Origin: Phytopythium helicoides | Lineage: Eukaryota > Oomycota > Peronosporomycetes > Pythiales > Pythiaceae | Direction: 5' to 3' | DNA: 64,000 nucleotides | NCBI GenBank assembly: GCA_024867545.1 | Contig: JANFNE010000012.1 | Location: 62,001-126,000 of the forward strand | Part shown: in pieces, positions 1 to 8,724 of the stretch | Numbering within the stretch: the first letter of the stretch is position 1 | How the letters are laid out: every line of letters starts with the position of its first letter | Notes under the pieces: generated by a model | Database searches by the model: none | Told to the model about the DNA's origin: nothing | The model's input: the letters and a program-made list of their open reading frames with translations, nothing else | Made by a program: the position numbers and the translations under genes

Positions 1-1
1 T

Positions 2-265
2 TGCCGTGTCCCGAAGCGAATTAGCTTCATTGCTCCAGATAGCCGGTTAATCCAGCGCAAGATCGACTTTTGCGCCATGTGCGTGGGCGAGACGACCAAG
101 ATGAGCGCGCTGGAGGCTGCACGCGATCAAGCAGCAGGATATGGTGCATATGACATCTTTGACAGCTCTAACTCCGAGACGCTCTCCGAAATGTCGTTCA
201 GCTTCTCCAATCAAGAGCCAGCCGGGTACAGTAAGAGTGAGTCGCGAGCAGCTGGTGAGGTTTGA
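2..265 (+). CDS. START-FYVE family protein, 3' end only (cut by window start)
   Basis: Only the last 87 codons are visible; the frame is open back to base 2. The fragment begins at the last zinc-finger cysteine cluster and contains the CAMCVG metal-binding pair, followed by the short acidic/serine tail typical of this family. It is very similar to the same part of the next gene (end of the gene at 718-1959): both share the RISFI, LIQRKIDF and CAMCVGE blocks. The two are therefore tandem duplicates in the same orientation. Lipid binding cannot be judged because the START-like part lies outside the window. Confidence 0.85.
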   Translation, partial: CRVPKRISFIAPDSRLIQRKIDFCAMCVGETTKMSALEAARDQAAGYGAYDIFDSSNSETLSEMSFSFSNQEPAGYSKSESRAAGEV

Positions 266-717
266 GGCGTACACGTGCACGTTGTGATTTTATGTTCGTG
301 TAATGTCAACTTGACGGCCTCGCGTCGTGATGAGAAGTCAGTCGCGCAAAACTCTTTGGCTCCTTTGCTTTGAACACCTCATCCCGTTGTGCCTTCGCGC
401 CACTCAACTCGTTAAATCGTTGACGCGTCGACCTGATCATCTCGACACCCCACCAGCTGTAATTCGGTGCAGGCGAGATTCCCGACCTGCTGAGCAGGTT
501 GCCTGTCCCTGCTCGCACCACCCTATCGCATTATCGCATCCTATGCTGTGCCATCGTGTGGGTGTGGCTGTTTAACGCGAGCCTGACTAGCGAGTGGACT
601 GCGTGGCATATTACAGTGTCGACTAGCAACGACAAACTGACTCGACTCCAAATCACTTTTGCTTTCGCGCGCACCTTCGCACTTGGTCCGACACAAGCGG
701 CAGCAACAACGACCACT
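266..717. other. Intergenic, 5' flank of next START-FYVE gene
   Basis: No supported gene. The frame of the downstream gene is open back to 499, but those 73 codons lack the family's conserved start and include low-complexity Thr/Ala. I read this as 5' UTR/promoter. A pyrimidine-rich TCACTTTTGC stretch near 654 could be a weak initiator. Confidence 0.5.
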
Positions 718-1959
718 ATGGGACCCAAACGATTCCTCACCAATCCATACCCGGGTCTGCAGCTCACGGAACTTGACCGAGAGAAGCTCCTGGAGATCGC
801 CGATACCCTGGTTGAGGAGAGCTTCCACAAATACGAGGAGTATGAGGTCGTGCACCAGCGCAAGGTGGATGAAGCGTGCTGGAAGTACCTCAAGTCGAAG
901 GACGACCTGCATATCTACGTTGACCGCGAGTCGATCGGTCAGCAGTATCTCTCAAAGGCCGAAACCAACTCATCATTGCAGCGGAAGATTAGCCGTACAA
1001 GCCTAGCAACCAATTCGGCGTCCCCTGAAAAAAGGCTTCTGAAGCAATTGAGCGTCGGGACTTTCGCCGGCCAGTTCGATGACGTCATGTTTGGTATTGT
1101 TAATCCAACGCAGGATATCATGCGCGTAAAGGCATCATACGTCGACGACTTCCAGGATGGCGCAGTGCTCGCGACAATCATCAAGCCGACGATCGAAGAC
1201 CCGTATCGGTCGGTGCTCGTCAAGTGGGTCCAGCTTGACGTGCCGTTGGGAAGCACGAATCTCATCAAGAACCGCGACTACGTCTTCCTGGAGGCAACTG
1301 GTATCCTCCACTTCGCCAGCGGAGACCGCGTGGGCTACCACCTCATGCACTCGCTCGACTTCCCGCAGGCACCTCCTCTTCCAAACCGCGTGCGCGCGAG
1401 TTTATCCATCTGCGGCCTCTTTCGTCAGATCGATGCGAACTCGGTCGACAATTTCGCCACGTGCACGACCAGCCCAGGAAGCAGCGTGCCCATCTTTCTC
1501 CAACTCGCGGTGTCCGCGCAAGCGCTGCTGTCCGCAACCAACTACGTGTACTGCGGGCACACGAAGAAGCTGTCTTGGATTCTCCAAAAGCGCCAGTCTT
1601 CTCACCGCACCAATCCTCGGATGAGCAGCCCGGGAGTCTGTGTCAACTGCTCACGCAAGCTGTCTGGAAAAAAGCTTGGAGTGCTCGGCAAAGGTGTGTG
1701 TCGCATCTGTTTCGGCTGCATGTGTCGCTCCTGCCGCGTTCCGACGCGAATTAGCTTCATCACACCCGACAATCAGTTGATCCAGCGCAAGATCGACTTC
1801 TGCGCCATGTGCGTGGGCGAGGCGACCAAGACGAACGCAATGGACGCCGCGCGAGATCAAGCGTCCGGATTCAGCGCGTATGACGCCTTGGACAGCTCCA
1901 ATTCTGATACGGCGTCCGAGGATTCCCGATTTTCGCACCGACAGCGGGCGGAAAACTGA
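718..1959 (+). CDS. START-like / FYVE-type zinc finger protein
   Basis: 413 residues, intronless. Seen: a short N-terminal NPYPGLQL motif, a START-like alpha/beta region at about residues 55-265 (blocks GIVNPTQDIMRVKASYVDD, RDYVFLEATG, GDRVGYHLMHSLDFPQ) and a treble-clef zinc finger at about 305-375 with four Cys pairs (CVNC, CRICF, CRSC, CAMC). Known: START domains bind lipids or sterols and FYVE fingers bind PI3P on endosomes, and oomycetes carry this combination in large numbers. The finger lacks the classic basic RRHHCR signature, so PI3P binding is doubtful. I chose the ATG at 718 rather than the longer open frame from 499 because MGPKRF aligns with the MGKDRF starts of paralogues at 24199, 34410 and 36946. 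Subfamily A of this window. Confidence 0.88.
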   Translation: MGPKRFLTNPYPGLQLTELDREKLLEIADTLVEESFHKYEEYEVVHQRKVDEACWKYLKSKDDLHIYVDRESIGQQYLSKAETNSSLQRKISRTSLATNSASPEKRLLKQLSVGTFAGQFDDVMFGIVNPTQDIMRVKASYVDDFQDGAVLATIIKPTIEDPYRSVLVKWVQLDVPLGSTNLIKNRDYVFLEATGILHFASGDRVGYHLMHSLDFPQAPPLPNRVRASLSICGLFRQIDANSVDNFATCTTSPGSSVPIFLQLAVSAQALLSATNYVYCGHTKKLSWILQKRQSSHRTNPRMSSPGVCVNCSRKLSGKKLGVLGKGVCRICFGCMCRSCRVPTRISFITPDNQLIQRKIDFCAMCVGEATKTNAMDAARDQASGFSAYDALDSSNSDTASEDSRFSHRQRAEN

Positions 1960-3205
1960 AGCTGGCGACTGATGTGCCGCAGCTTCAATGAAGACGCCAC
2001 GCTGCAGGATTTCACATTTTCGGCTCTCGCCAGGGCGTCACGTCTCCAAGTTACATCAGCGAGCGAGGAAATCACGTAAACCTCAACGAGTGGGAAAACC
2101 GATCGACTGGCCCGACGTCAGGCGCGATGCTGCGAGCCTGGAAGACTCGAGCGGGACCGAGAGCGGGCGGCTGACGGAGGCTTGGCGCGGTGGCACCAGC
2201 GGTGGCGACACCGTGGGAGGGCGACGGCATGACCGCGGAGGAACCGCCCGTCGCCAGTCCTGAGTCTGCAATACGGACACTATAGTTAGACTTGTTTTCG
2301 TTCGAATTATTGATTTATAGAGGTTTGTGTACACATTGACTTGATTATCTACAATACTATATTACAGTGAATACATGATATAAGAGGTCTCAGAACGCCG
2401 CTCGGCCTGGCTGTACGCTCGCTTGGTCCGGCTTTCGTTCAAGCGTTGAAGAGACCGTGCTTCGCCACCTGATTTTCCAAGCCAGCACGAGTGATGGTAA
2501 AGTCACGCTCCTCTCCACGTCAAGTCCGACTGATTCTGCTCCTAAATCCACATTATACCCAATCTAAAAATCCTTAGAAAGGCCAATGAAAAGAAATCGT
2601 CTTGATCTTACTATGATGTAGATGAGCATGACACCTTCTAATGTTTCGCTGAGATCCATCTAAACCAACCGGAGCCCTTTTCTAAATCCATGCTTGCGAT
2701 AGTGGGACTGATTAGCTACTCTCGTCGACATCGCAGACCTGACCCCTCGTGCGCAACCCATTTTTAACACACATCAGTGTGTTCTTCCATAAAACAACTA
2801 AAATGAACTGACTTAGAGACATTAATCATGTCACGCGCGACTCGGTCTCCGCGAGTGTCCGCACGCCACTCCTCCTCAACTCAACTCAACTCGGCCACCG
2901 CTTGCTTGCTCGCTGCTCGCTTCGCTCGGCGCCCGATCCATCTCCTGCCTTCTCCCATCACGCCCATGCGTTCACTCGCTCAAAGTTACAAGAACTGACC
3001 GACTTGCAGCTTGGCAAGACCAGAGAGAGAGAGAGAGAGAGCTCGCCCGTCCTCATTCTCGGCCTTGGCACCTGCAGCTGACTGGTGGCCGTCAGTGTTG
3101 CACACTTGAGTCCCGGTGCACTCTGTCTGCACAGCCGTCAAACGTCCGGCAGAGTTGAGTGGGAGCCTACTCTACATCGGGAGCAAGAGCGGTCCACGCC
3201 AGCAG
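1960..3205. other. Intergenic
   Basis: About 1.25 kb between two genes on the same strand. It becomes AT-richer from about 2270 to 2830, which fits a 3' end and spacer, and returns to CT-rich DNA toward the next gene. Open frames around 2000-2300 on both strands have no recognisable motif or homologue in the window and were not called. Confidence 0.5.
3022..3041. repeat. (AG)n microsatellite
   Basis: Ten uninterrupted AG units in the 5' flank of the START-FYVE gene at 3299, about 165 bp upstream of the predicted promoter. A simple repeat. Confidence 0.9.
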
Positions 3206-3221
3206 GCTCATTCCTCGATTG
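3206..3221 (+). promoter_or_regulatory. Oomycete initiator-type core promoter
   Basis: GCTCATTCCTCGATTG matches the published oomycete core consensus GCTCATTYYNCAWTTT at 14 of 16 positions. It lies 78 nt upstream of the ATG at 3299, a usual distance for the transcription start in these genomes. It supports the shorter start at 3299 over the in-frame start at 3116. Confidence 0.6.
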
Positions 3222-3298
3222 CACCCGGTTGGCGCTCGACATCTGGTGAGCCAGCGTTGCTGCTTCCCGCCGAGCCGCAGCACTCGCATCGAATCCGA

Positions 3299-4615
3299 AT
3301 GCCAACCATGACCAAGCGGTTTGCCAACCCGTTCCCGACGCTGTGCATCAATGACACGGCCGCAGCCGAGCTCGAGCACCTCGCCGGCGTGTTCGTGCGC
3401 AACCACATCGCCGAGTACGAGCGCTTCCGCGCCGACAGCCACGGCCGAGTCGACGAGACGCGCTGGAAGTTCGTGAGCGAGCTCGGCGACTGCCGTGCGT
3501 ACGGCGAGCGCCGCGGCGCCAACTCGTCCACGGCCCCCGGCTCCGACTACGCCGTGCACACTGACACGCCCGTGGCCGACCTGCCGACGATCCTCGTTAC
3601 CGGCACCATCGATGGGGACCTCGACGACACCATCTACGGCTACATCTGTCCGACGCTCGACATGATGCGCATTAAGACAGCGTACGTCGACGACCACCTC
3701 ATCGGTGCCCACGTGCTCGCGACGATCGTCAAGCCCACGCCGAGCGACCCGTTCCGAGCGCTGGTGGTTAAGTGGATGGAGAAAGGTCAGCGTGCAGCGG
3801 TCCGTGCTGTCGTCAAGAACCGTGACTTTGTGTACATGGAGTCTACCGGCACTGAAATGCTGCGAAATGGCGAGCGCGTGGGCTACCAGCTCATCCACTC
3901 GGTGCAGTTCCCAGAGACACCTGCGCTCGATACGTGCACTCGTGGCAACATGTCCATGTGTGCCGTGTACCGACAGAAGGACGCCAAAACCACCGAGGTG
4001 TTCATCAAGGGGTTCCTCAACCCCGCTGGAGGTCTCATGCGGTCGCTCGTACTCCGATCAGCTGCACAGGCACTGCTATCAGTTTCCAACAACGCGTACT
4101 GTGCACAGATGAAGAAGCTTGTGTGGTCTATTCGTCAGCATCGAGCTCTCGACAAAATGCAGGGAGACGAGAGCGGAAGCAACAGCATCAGTAGCAGCAG
4201 CAGCAGCGACCGTGGTAGTGGTTCAGCTATGTCCAACGATACGGGCTCAGAATCTTCAACAGACCGGCTCAACTGCGGCGGATGTGGTCAATCTGCGCAT
4301 AACAGCAGCATGCCGACCGTACTCCTGGCAGGCGGCAAGAAGAGGCACCAACGACGCCGCACTTGCAAGGTTTGCTACAACCATGTGTGCTCCAATTGCC
4401 GCCAGCAGCACACGCTCTACTTTATGCTGCCAGACCGCAGGCTAGTTCGGCAAGAAGTGAGTTTCTGCCCTAGCTGTGTGGAAGAGGCCATGGCGGTCAA
4501 GACTTTGGTCGTCGCACGAGACGAAATCCAGTTCAGCGACCTCTACAATTGGAGCGATGCGTACGCAAGCTCTTCATCAGGCAACGAGCTGACATTCGTG
4601 GACGATCTGAATTGA
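3299..4615 (+). CDS. START-like / FYVE-type zinc finger protein
   Basis: 438 residues from the ATG at 3299; a second in-frame ATG at 3308 (MTKRFANPFP) is equally plausible and fits paralogue starts. START-like blocks: ICPTLDMMRIKTAYVDDH, RDFVYMESTG, GERVGYQLIHSVQFPETP, then a conserved GFLNPAGGLMRS. The finger lies at about 325-395 (CGGC, CKVCYNHVC, CSNC, CPSC). A serine run coded by an AGC microsatellite (around 4190-4215, residues ~297-306) sits in the linker. Subfamily B in this window, with 5091, 10927 and 13019; these share the ICPT/VCPT block and the conserved GFLNPAGGL segment. It is convergent with the next gene. Confidence 0.88.
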   Translation: MPTMTKRFANPFPTLCINDTAAAELEHLAGVFVRNHIAEYERFRADSHGRVDETRWKFVSELGDCRAYGERRGANSSTAPGSDYAVHTDTPVADLPTILVTGTIDGDLDDTIYGYICPTLDMMRIKTAYVDDHLIGAHVLATIVKPTPSDPFRALVVKWMEKGQRAAVRAVVKNRDFVYMESTGTEMLRNGERVGYQLIHSVQFPETPALDTCTRGNMSMCAVYRQKDAKTTEVFIKGFLNPAGGLMRSLVLRSAAQALLSVSNNAYCAQMKKLVWSIRQHRALDKMQGDESGSNSISSSSSSDRGSGSAMSNDTGSESSTDRLNCGGCGQSAHNSSMPTVLLAGGKKRHQRRRTCKVCYNHVCSNCRQQHTLYFMLPDRRLVRQEVSFCPSCVEEAMAVKTLVVARDEIQFSDLYNWSDAYASSSSGNELTFVDDLN

Positions 4616-5090
4616 ACACATATCCGGTAGTTGAGGCTGTAGTTAGGATGGAGTCGGTAAGGTATTATAGGATATCAAGGTTGTACTTTGGCTTTGAAAC
4701 GTGCTTTGAAAGTCTTTCGTGTTGCACCTAGCAATCTGGAGCAGTCGTTGCCTTTACAGCCCAGATCCGGCGAAGCCAGTTTTCATTCCATGTCAACAAA
4801 AGAGATCACTTCTGCAAACAAGACGTTTTGAAGTCAGGAATCGCTTTGATTGTTTTCGATGGGATCAGTTTTTTTGATGACTGTTGACGAGACAAAAACA
4901 AAAGTTGTCGTTTGTGACTTCTTCAGGAATTGAGGACCATTATGGCATGCTGCTTCCCTAATTACTAAAACAATGAACAAGTTGACACGGCACAACGCTG
5001 ATACCAAAGGGGAATGCATTATTACACGTCACTTCATACGAGGAAAACCCAGCGACAGAATATCGACATAACACTACTGAGCTTCTATTG
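4616..5090. other. Intergenic between convergent genes
   Basis: Relatively AT-rich 3'-3' spacer. It holds the two transcript ends and no supported gene. Confidence 0.6.
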
Positions 5091-6338
5091 CTAGTAGCGG
5101 TTGTCATAGCTGGCGTTCGAATAGTACGACGCGAGTGAACCGGTCGGGGATGAACTGCTGGTGCCCGAGCGGGTTTCGCCAGATGCGTAGCCGCGGAACG
5201 AGTCCTTTGACAGGATCTCATCACTGGAGACCGTGAAGGCGCTTGTAGTGACCACCTTGGTAAAGCAGCGGGTGCAGAATGCGATGCGCTGCTGGATCAA
5301 GTCTCGGTCAGGGCCAAAGAAACTCAGCGACTTGCGGATGCGGCAAGAGCGGCAGATTGGCAGAAAGCATAGGCGGCAAGTTGTCGAGCGCGACCCAAGC
5401 ATCGAGCGTTTGCTGCACACGACGCACATATCTCGGTTTGCAGCAACGGCACCAAGAACGGCGTGACCATGAGCGGCGTGGTACTCATTGTGGGTCGTGT
5501 TGCGGCGCTGGCGACGGCGACGGATGGCCCACGCCAGCTTCTTGAGCTGAGCCGTGTACACGTTCTTCCACACAGACACCATGACCTCGGCGGCCGATTT
5601 GATAACCACTGCACGGTAGACGCCGCCAGCGGGGTCGAGGTATCCACGCATGAAGAGCTGCACGACGTTGGGCGCAACCTGGCGGTAGATGCAGCACATG
5701 GACATGTTGCCACGCACGGTCTCGCCACCAGGAGCCTCGCCAATCTGTGGGAATTGCACAGAGTGCAGCAGCTGGTAGCCAATGCGCTCGCCCGAGTGCG
5801 CGAGTGAGGCGACGCCCGTCGACTCGAGGTAGACAAAGTCGCGGTCCTTGACGAGCTGGCGGACGAGCGAGGAGCGGCCCTTGACAGCCCACTTGATGGA
5901 GAGACACCGGAACGGGTCGGCCACGGACGGCTCAACGAGCGAGGCTAGCACAGCGGCGTTAATGAGATTGTCCTCGACGTAGGACGTCTTGATGCGCATC
6001 GAGTCGAGCGTCGGGTTGACGACACCGTACATGACGTCGTCAAGGTCTCCGACGATGGTTCCGACGGCGAGAAGCATGGGCAGGTCGGCGGTTGGGTCCG
6101 CTCCGATTGGGATGCGGCCGGCATGACCCGGACGCTCCTGGTACACGTGCACGTCGTCGCGGGACTTGACGTGCTTCCACCTCGAAGGGTCCACGAGGTT
6201 GCTGCCCTTGGCATGTTGCAAGTGCTGTGCGTACAGCGCGACGCACTCGTCCACGAGCGTCTGGCCGAGGTGCTCGAGCTCGTGCTCCTCGTTGATGCCG
6301 AGGTTGAGCGGCGGGAACGGGTTGAGGAACTTGGCCAT
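5091..6338 (-). CDS. START-like / FYVE-type zinc finger protein
   Basis: 415 residues, minus strand, intronless. The start is placed at 6338 (MAKFLNPFPPLNL), which aligns with the family start; the frame runs open to 6512, but the extra 58 residues are Ala/Gln-rich and family-unlike and arise from a CAG/CTG repeat in the 5' UTR. START blocks: VVNPTLDSMRIKTSYVED, RDFVYLESTG, GERIGYQLLHSVQFPQ. Zinc finger at about 303-365 (CVVC, CRLCFLPIC, CRSC, CTRC). Subfamily B. A long open frame on the opposite strand is a codon-bias shadow. Confidence 0.88.
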   Translation of the reverse strand: MAKFLNPFPPLNLGINEEHELEHLGQTLVDECVALYAQHLQHAKGSNLVDPSRWKHVKSRDDVHVYQERPGHAGRIPIGADPTADLPMLLAVGTIVGDLDDVMYGVVNPTLDSMRIKTSYVEDNLINAAVLASLVEPSVADPFRCLSIKWAVKGRSSLVRQLVKDRDFVYLESTGVASLAHSGERIGYQLLHSVQFPQIGEAPGGETVRGNMSMCCIYRQVAPNVVQLFMRGYLDPAGGVYRAVVIKSAAEVMVSVWKNVYTAQLKKLAWAIRRRRQRRNTTHNEYHAAHGHAVLGAVAANRDMCVVCSKRSMLGSRSTTCRLCFLPICRSCRIRKSLSFFGPDRDLIQQRIAFCTRCFTKVVTTSAFTVSSDEILSKDSFRGYASGETRSGTSSSSPTGSLASYYSNASYDNRY

Positions 6339-6404
6339 GACTGTCGAGCTGCTGCAGTTGCTGTCGAGCGGATGGCGGGCTGCTGCTGCTGCTGCTGGCT
6401 GGTG

Positions 6405-6420
6405 CAATTGCACACTGAGC
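6405..6420 (-). promoter_or_regulatory. Candidate oomycete initiator-type promoter
   Basis: Reading the minus strand, GCTCAGTGTGCAATTG matches GCTCATTYYNCAWTTT at about 13 of 16 positions. It lies about 67 nt upstream of the minus-strand ATG at 6338. It supports the shorter start of that gene. Weaker than the match at 3206. Confidence 0.45.
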
Positions 6421-7810
6421 GGTCGGACCGCCCTGACACCCGCACGCCCCGGTACTGCACCCACTGGCAGTGTACCGTGACATTTCGCGTCCGGCGTGGC
6501 ACGCCACGCCAAGCGTTGACAGTGTCATCTCTACCGGTAAAAGTCGGAGCATCTCGATTGTGTCGTCGACGTCTGCAATGGAGCCTTCGGTTCATCCCAT
6601 GTGGCCCGCCAGGTGACCTGATGGCGGCCGGAGACTGTGGCGCTCGTGGTTTGTACCGTAAGGTGCAGTCGGTGCAACCAGTTGAGGTGTTGCAATCCCA
6701 TGTGACGTCAGCGACAGCCGACTCCTATTATATCAGTGCGGATCCGTGGCCATCGCTCGCGAGGAGGAGTTGACGCATTGCTTTAGCCGCGGTCGCAGAC
6801 TCGGCCTGACCCCCGCAGCGCCATTTGTTGAGCCCCGTGGTTGTTGACCGCATGCCACCCGCTCTCTCTCCTTCTTTCGATCGGACGGCAGTTGATGGTC
6901 GCCCATGGGTCTGCTCTCTATGAGTGCACTGAGCAAGTACTGTACACAGCAACCTCACGCGTGCATGCCACTGTGTCACGGCTCCCTCGGCTCCAAACGG
7001 CTCCATTGCGGTCGTCGAGATGACTGCACGCATCTGAGAATGGCTCAGTCGAGTTCAACTCGGCGGCCCGAGAGTCTCAAGATGCACGTGATGGCGACGG
7101 CACCGTCTGCGGGAAGGATCCAGCACCGTCCAGACAGGACTGCGGCCACAAGCAGCGAACACGATGGACACGTGGACCGCGAGCTTGGGTCGTGGCGCCT
7201 CGTTTGGCCTTTGAGGATCGTGTGATGGCCTTCAACGGTTTCGTCCCGACTGAGCAAAGGAGACTCGCTGTTCATGCTCTCTACGATGCATCCGCCAGCT
7301 CAGTGCAGCCGGGTTCACCTCAAGTTGTAGCGGAGCGACCAAACATGCGGCTTGATTCATGAACCTGCCGCGACTCCAGATGGTCTCGGCAGTGGCCCGA
7401 TCATCATCAGCTCCAGCACCAACAGGAACGTGAGCAAATGGAAAGAGACCGTAGGCGTAATGCCCGCAGGCGCCCACTGTCATCTCCATCACTCCGTCGC
7501 CACCACTCAAACCAACGAGCGAGGCCCACCATCGAGACGAGCGGACGCACGAACGTCGGACTTCAACTTTCACATCGTGTACTCCACACCATATCTATCT
7601 GAACTTGTGTGCGCCACATCAACTCAGACGATCTTCCAATGTCTCACATACATGAAGCTGACCGTATGCAATATTACAGTTCATTTCGTCTTACATATTA
7701 TACATATTGTCATTCATTACATCTAATATATGGATTTTTGAAGTAACTCAGGGCCAAGTCGGCCCACCGCGAGAAGCGCGTCACAATCCTCTCGCCACCA
7801 CTCGACGCGC
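6421..7810. other. Intergenic
   Basis: About 1.4 kb between divergently oriented genes. No recognisable gene. The last part (about 7640-7740) is AT-rich with TATA-like runs (TTACATATTATACATATTG) upstream of the small secreted-protein gene. Confidence 0.5.
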
Positions 7811-8239
7811 ATGATGAAGCTGCTGCTGCTGCTGGCGTCGCTCGCGCTCGGCGCCTCCACGCTGGTCGACGCTGCCGCCGAGGGCCACGCACGCGTCCAC
7901 ATCCACCAGGCGAAGGCCAACGCGGCGGTGCGGGAGCGCGAGGTGGACCAGGCGCACGTGGAGGAGCGCGTCAAGATGTTTGAGCACGTGGCCAACATGA
8001 AGGAGACGCCGTGGGACTCGGACGAGGACGAGAAGCAGGCCAAGTGCGACGACTTCTGCCTGCTGCTCGACTTCTGGAACTTCCAGATGCAGCGCAACTG
8101 CGTCAACCGCCCCACGGGCCTCTGCTCGCCCTACAAGATGGGCATCGCCGGCCTCGACTCGGTCATCCTCGTCGCCGACTGCGACTGCAACAGCACTGCG
8201 TCTGGCTCGGCCTCGGCCAGCGTCGGAGACGACGCCTGA
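7811..8239 (+). CDS. Small secreted six-cysteine protein, function unknown
   Basis: 142 residues. A Leu-rich signal peptide (residues 1-22, cut near AA-AE) is followed by a charged helical stretch (about 25-78, many His/Glu/Lys/Arg) and a C-terminal module with six Cys at 79, 83, 97, 105, 124 and 126 (spacing C-x3-C-x13-C-x7-C-x18-C-x-C), then a Ser/Ala tail. No RxLR, LFLAK or transmembrane segment is visible. The even number of Cys suggests three disulfides and an apoplastic protein. The start could be the first or second Met (7811 or 7814). It could be an effector-like or wall protein; I do not recognise the family. Confidence 0.75.
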   Translation: MMKLLLLLASLALGASTLVDAAAEGHARVHIHQAKANAAVREREVDQAHVEERVKMFEHVANMKETPWDSDEDEKQAKCDDFCLLLDFWNFQMQRNCVNRPTGLCSPYKMGIAGLDSVILVADCDCNSTASGSASASVGDDA

Positions 8240-8724
8240 GTTCCAAGCCAAGGCTTTGGGTAGTGCAGCTCGGAAATCCGCCACCAGGGCGTCCTCGTCG
8301 TACATTAGGCTGCTGTGGAGCCACCGACCAATACACAGCAGCGTTCAGCAGTGCTCCGTTCCATCCTCGCCCGTCGCTGGGCAACTCGTGGCCGCAGGAT
8401 GCGCGCTTGGATGGCGCAACACCTTGGTTCGAGGAAGCATTGCTCATCAAGGGCACTCGTAGGATTTGCAAACCTGCATCATATTGTTCTACTGCTGGAA
8501 TGATGTCACTCTTTCTGCATTATCAAGTATTTTCCACCCCTTTCATTACATATATAGTTTATCAACACTCTCTTCATAGAGTCACTATTCGGGACCTCCA
8601 TCGTGTCACAACAGCCCAAACCACTTGGGCCCACTATGCCGCGCGTCCAGCATGACATGGCTGCCTTTTCGTGCGCACCACTCATCACTTCCGCTCCTGC
8701 GTCCGTCTACAGCCCTCGGCCGCC
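8240..8724. other. Intergenic / 5' flank of esterase gene
   Basis: No supported gene. TCATCACTTCCGC at about 8691-8703, roughly 30 nt before the esterase ATG, is a possible weak initiator. Confidence 0.4.

Noticed and set aside
3167..3898. 243-codon minus-strand frame opposite a START-FYVE gene
   Set aside because: Val/Arg-rich antisense shadow; the plus strand carries the conserved domain.
6123..6773. 216-codon plus-strand frame opposite the START-FYVE gene at 5091
   Set aside because: Shadow frame extended through promoter DNA; no motif.
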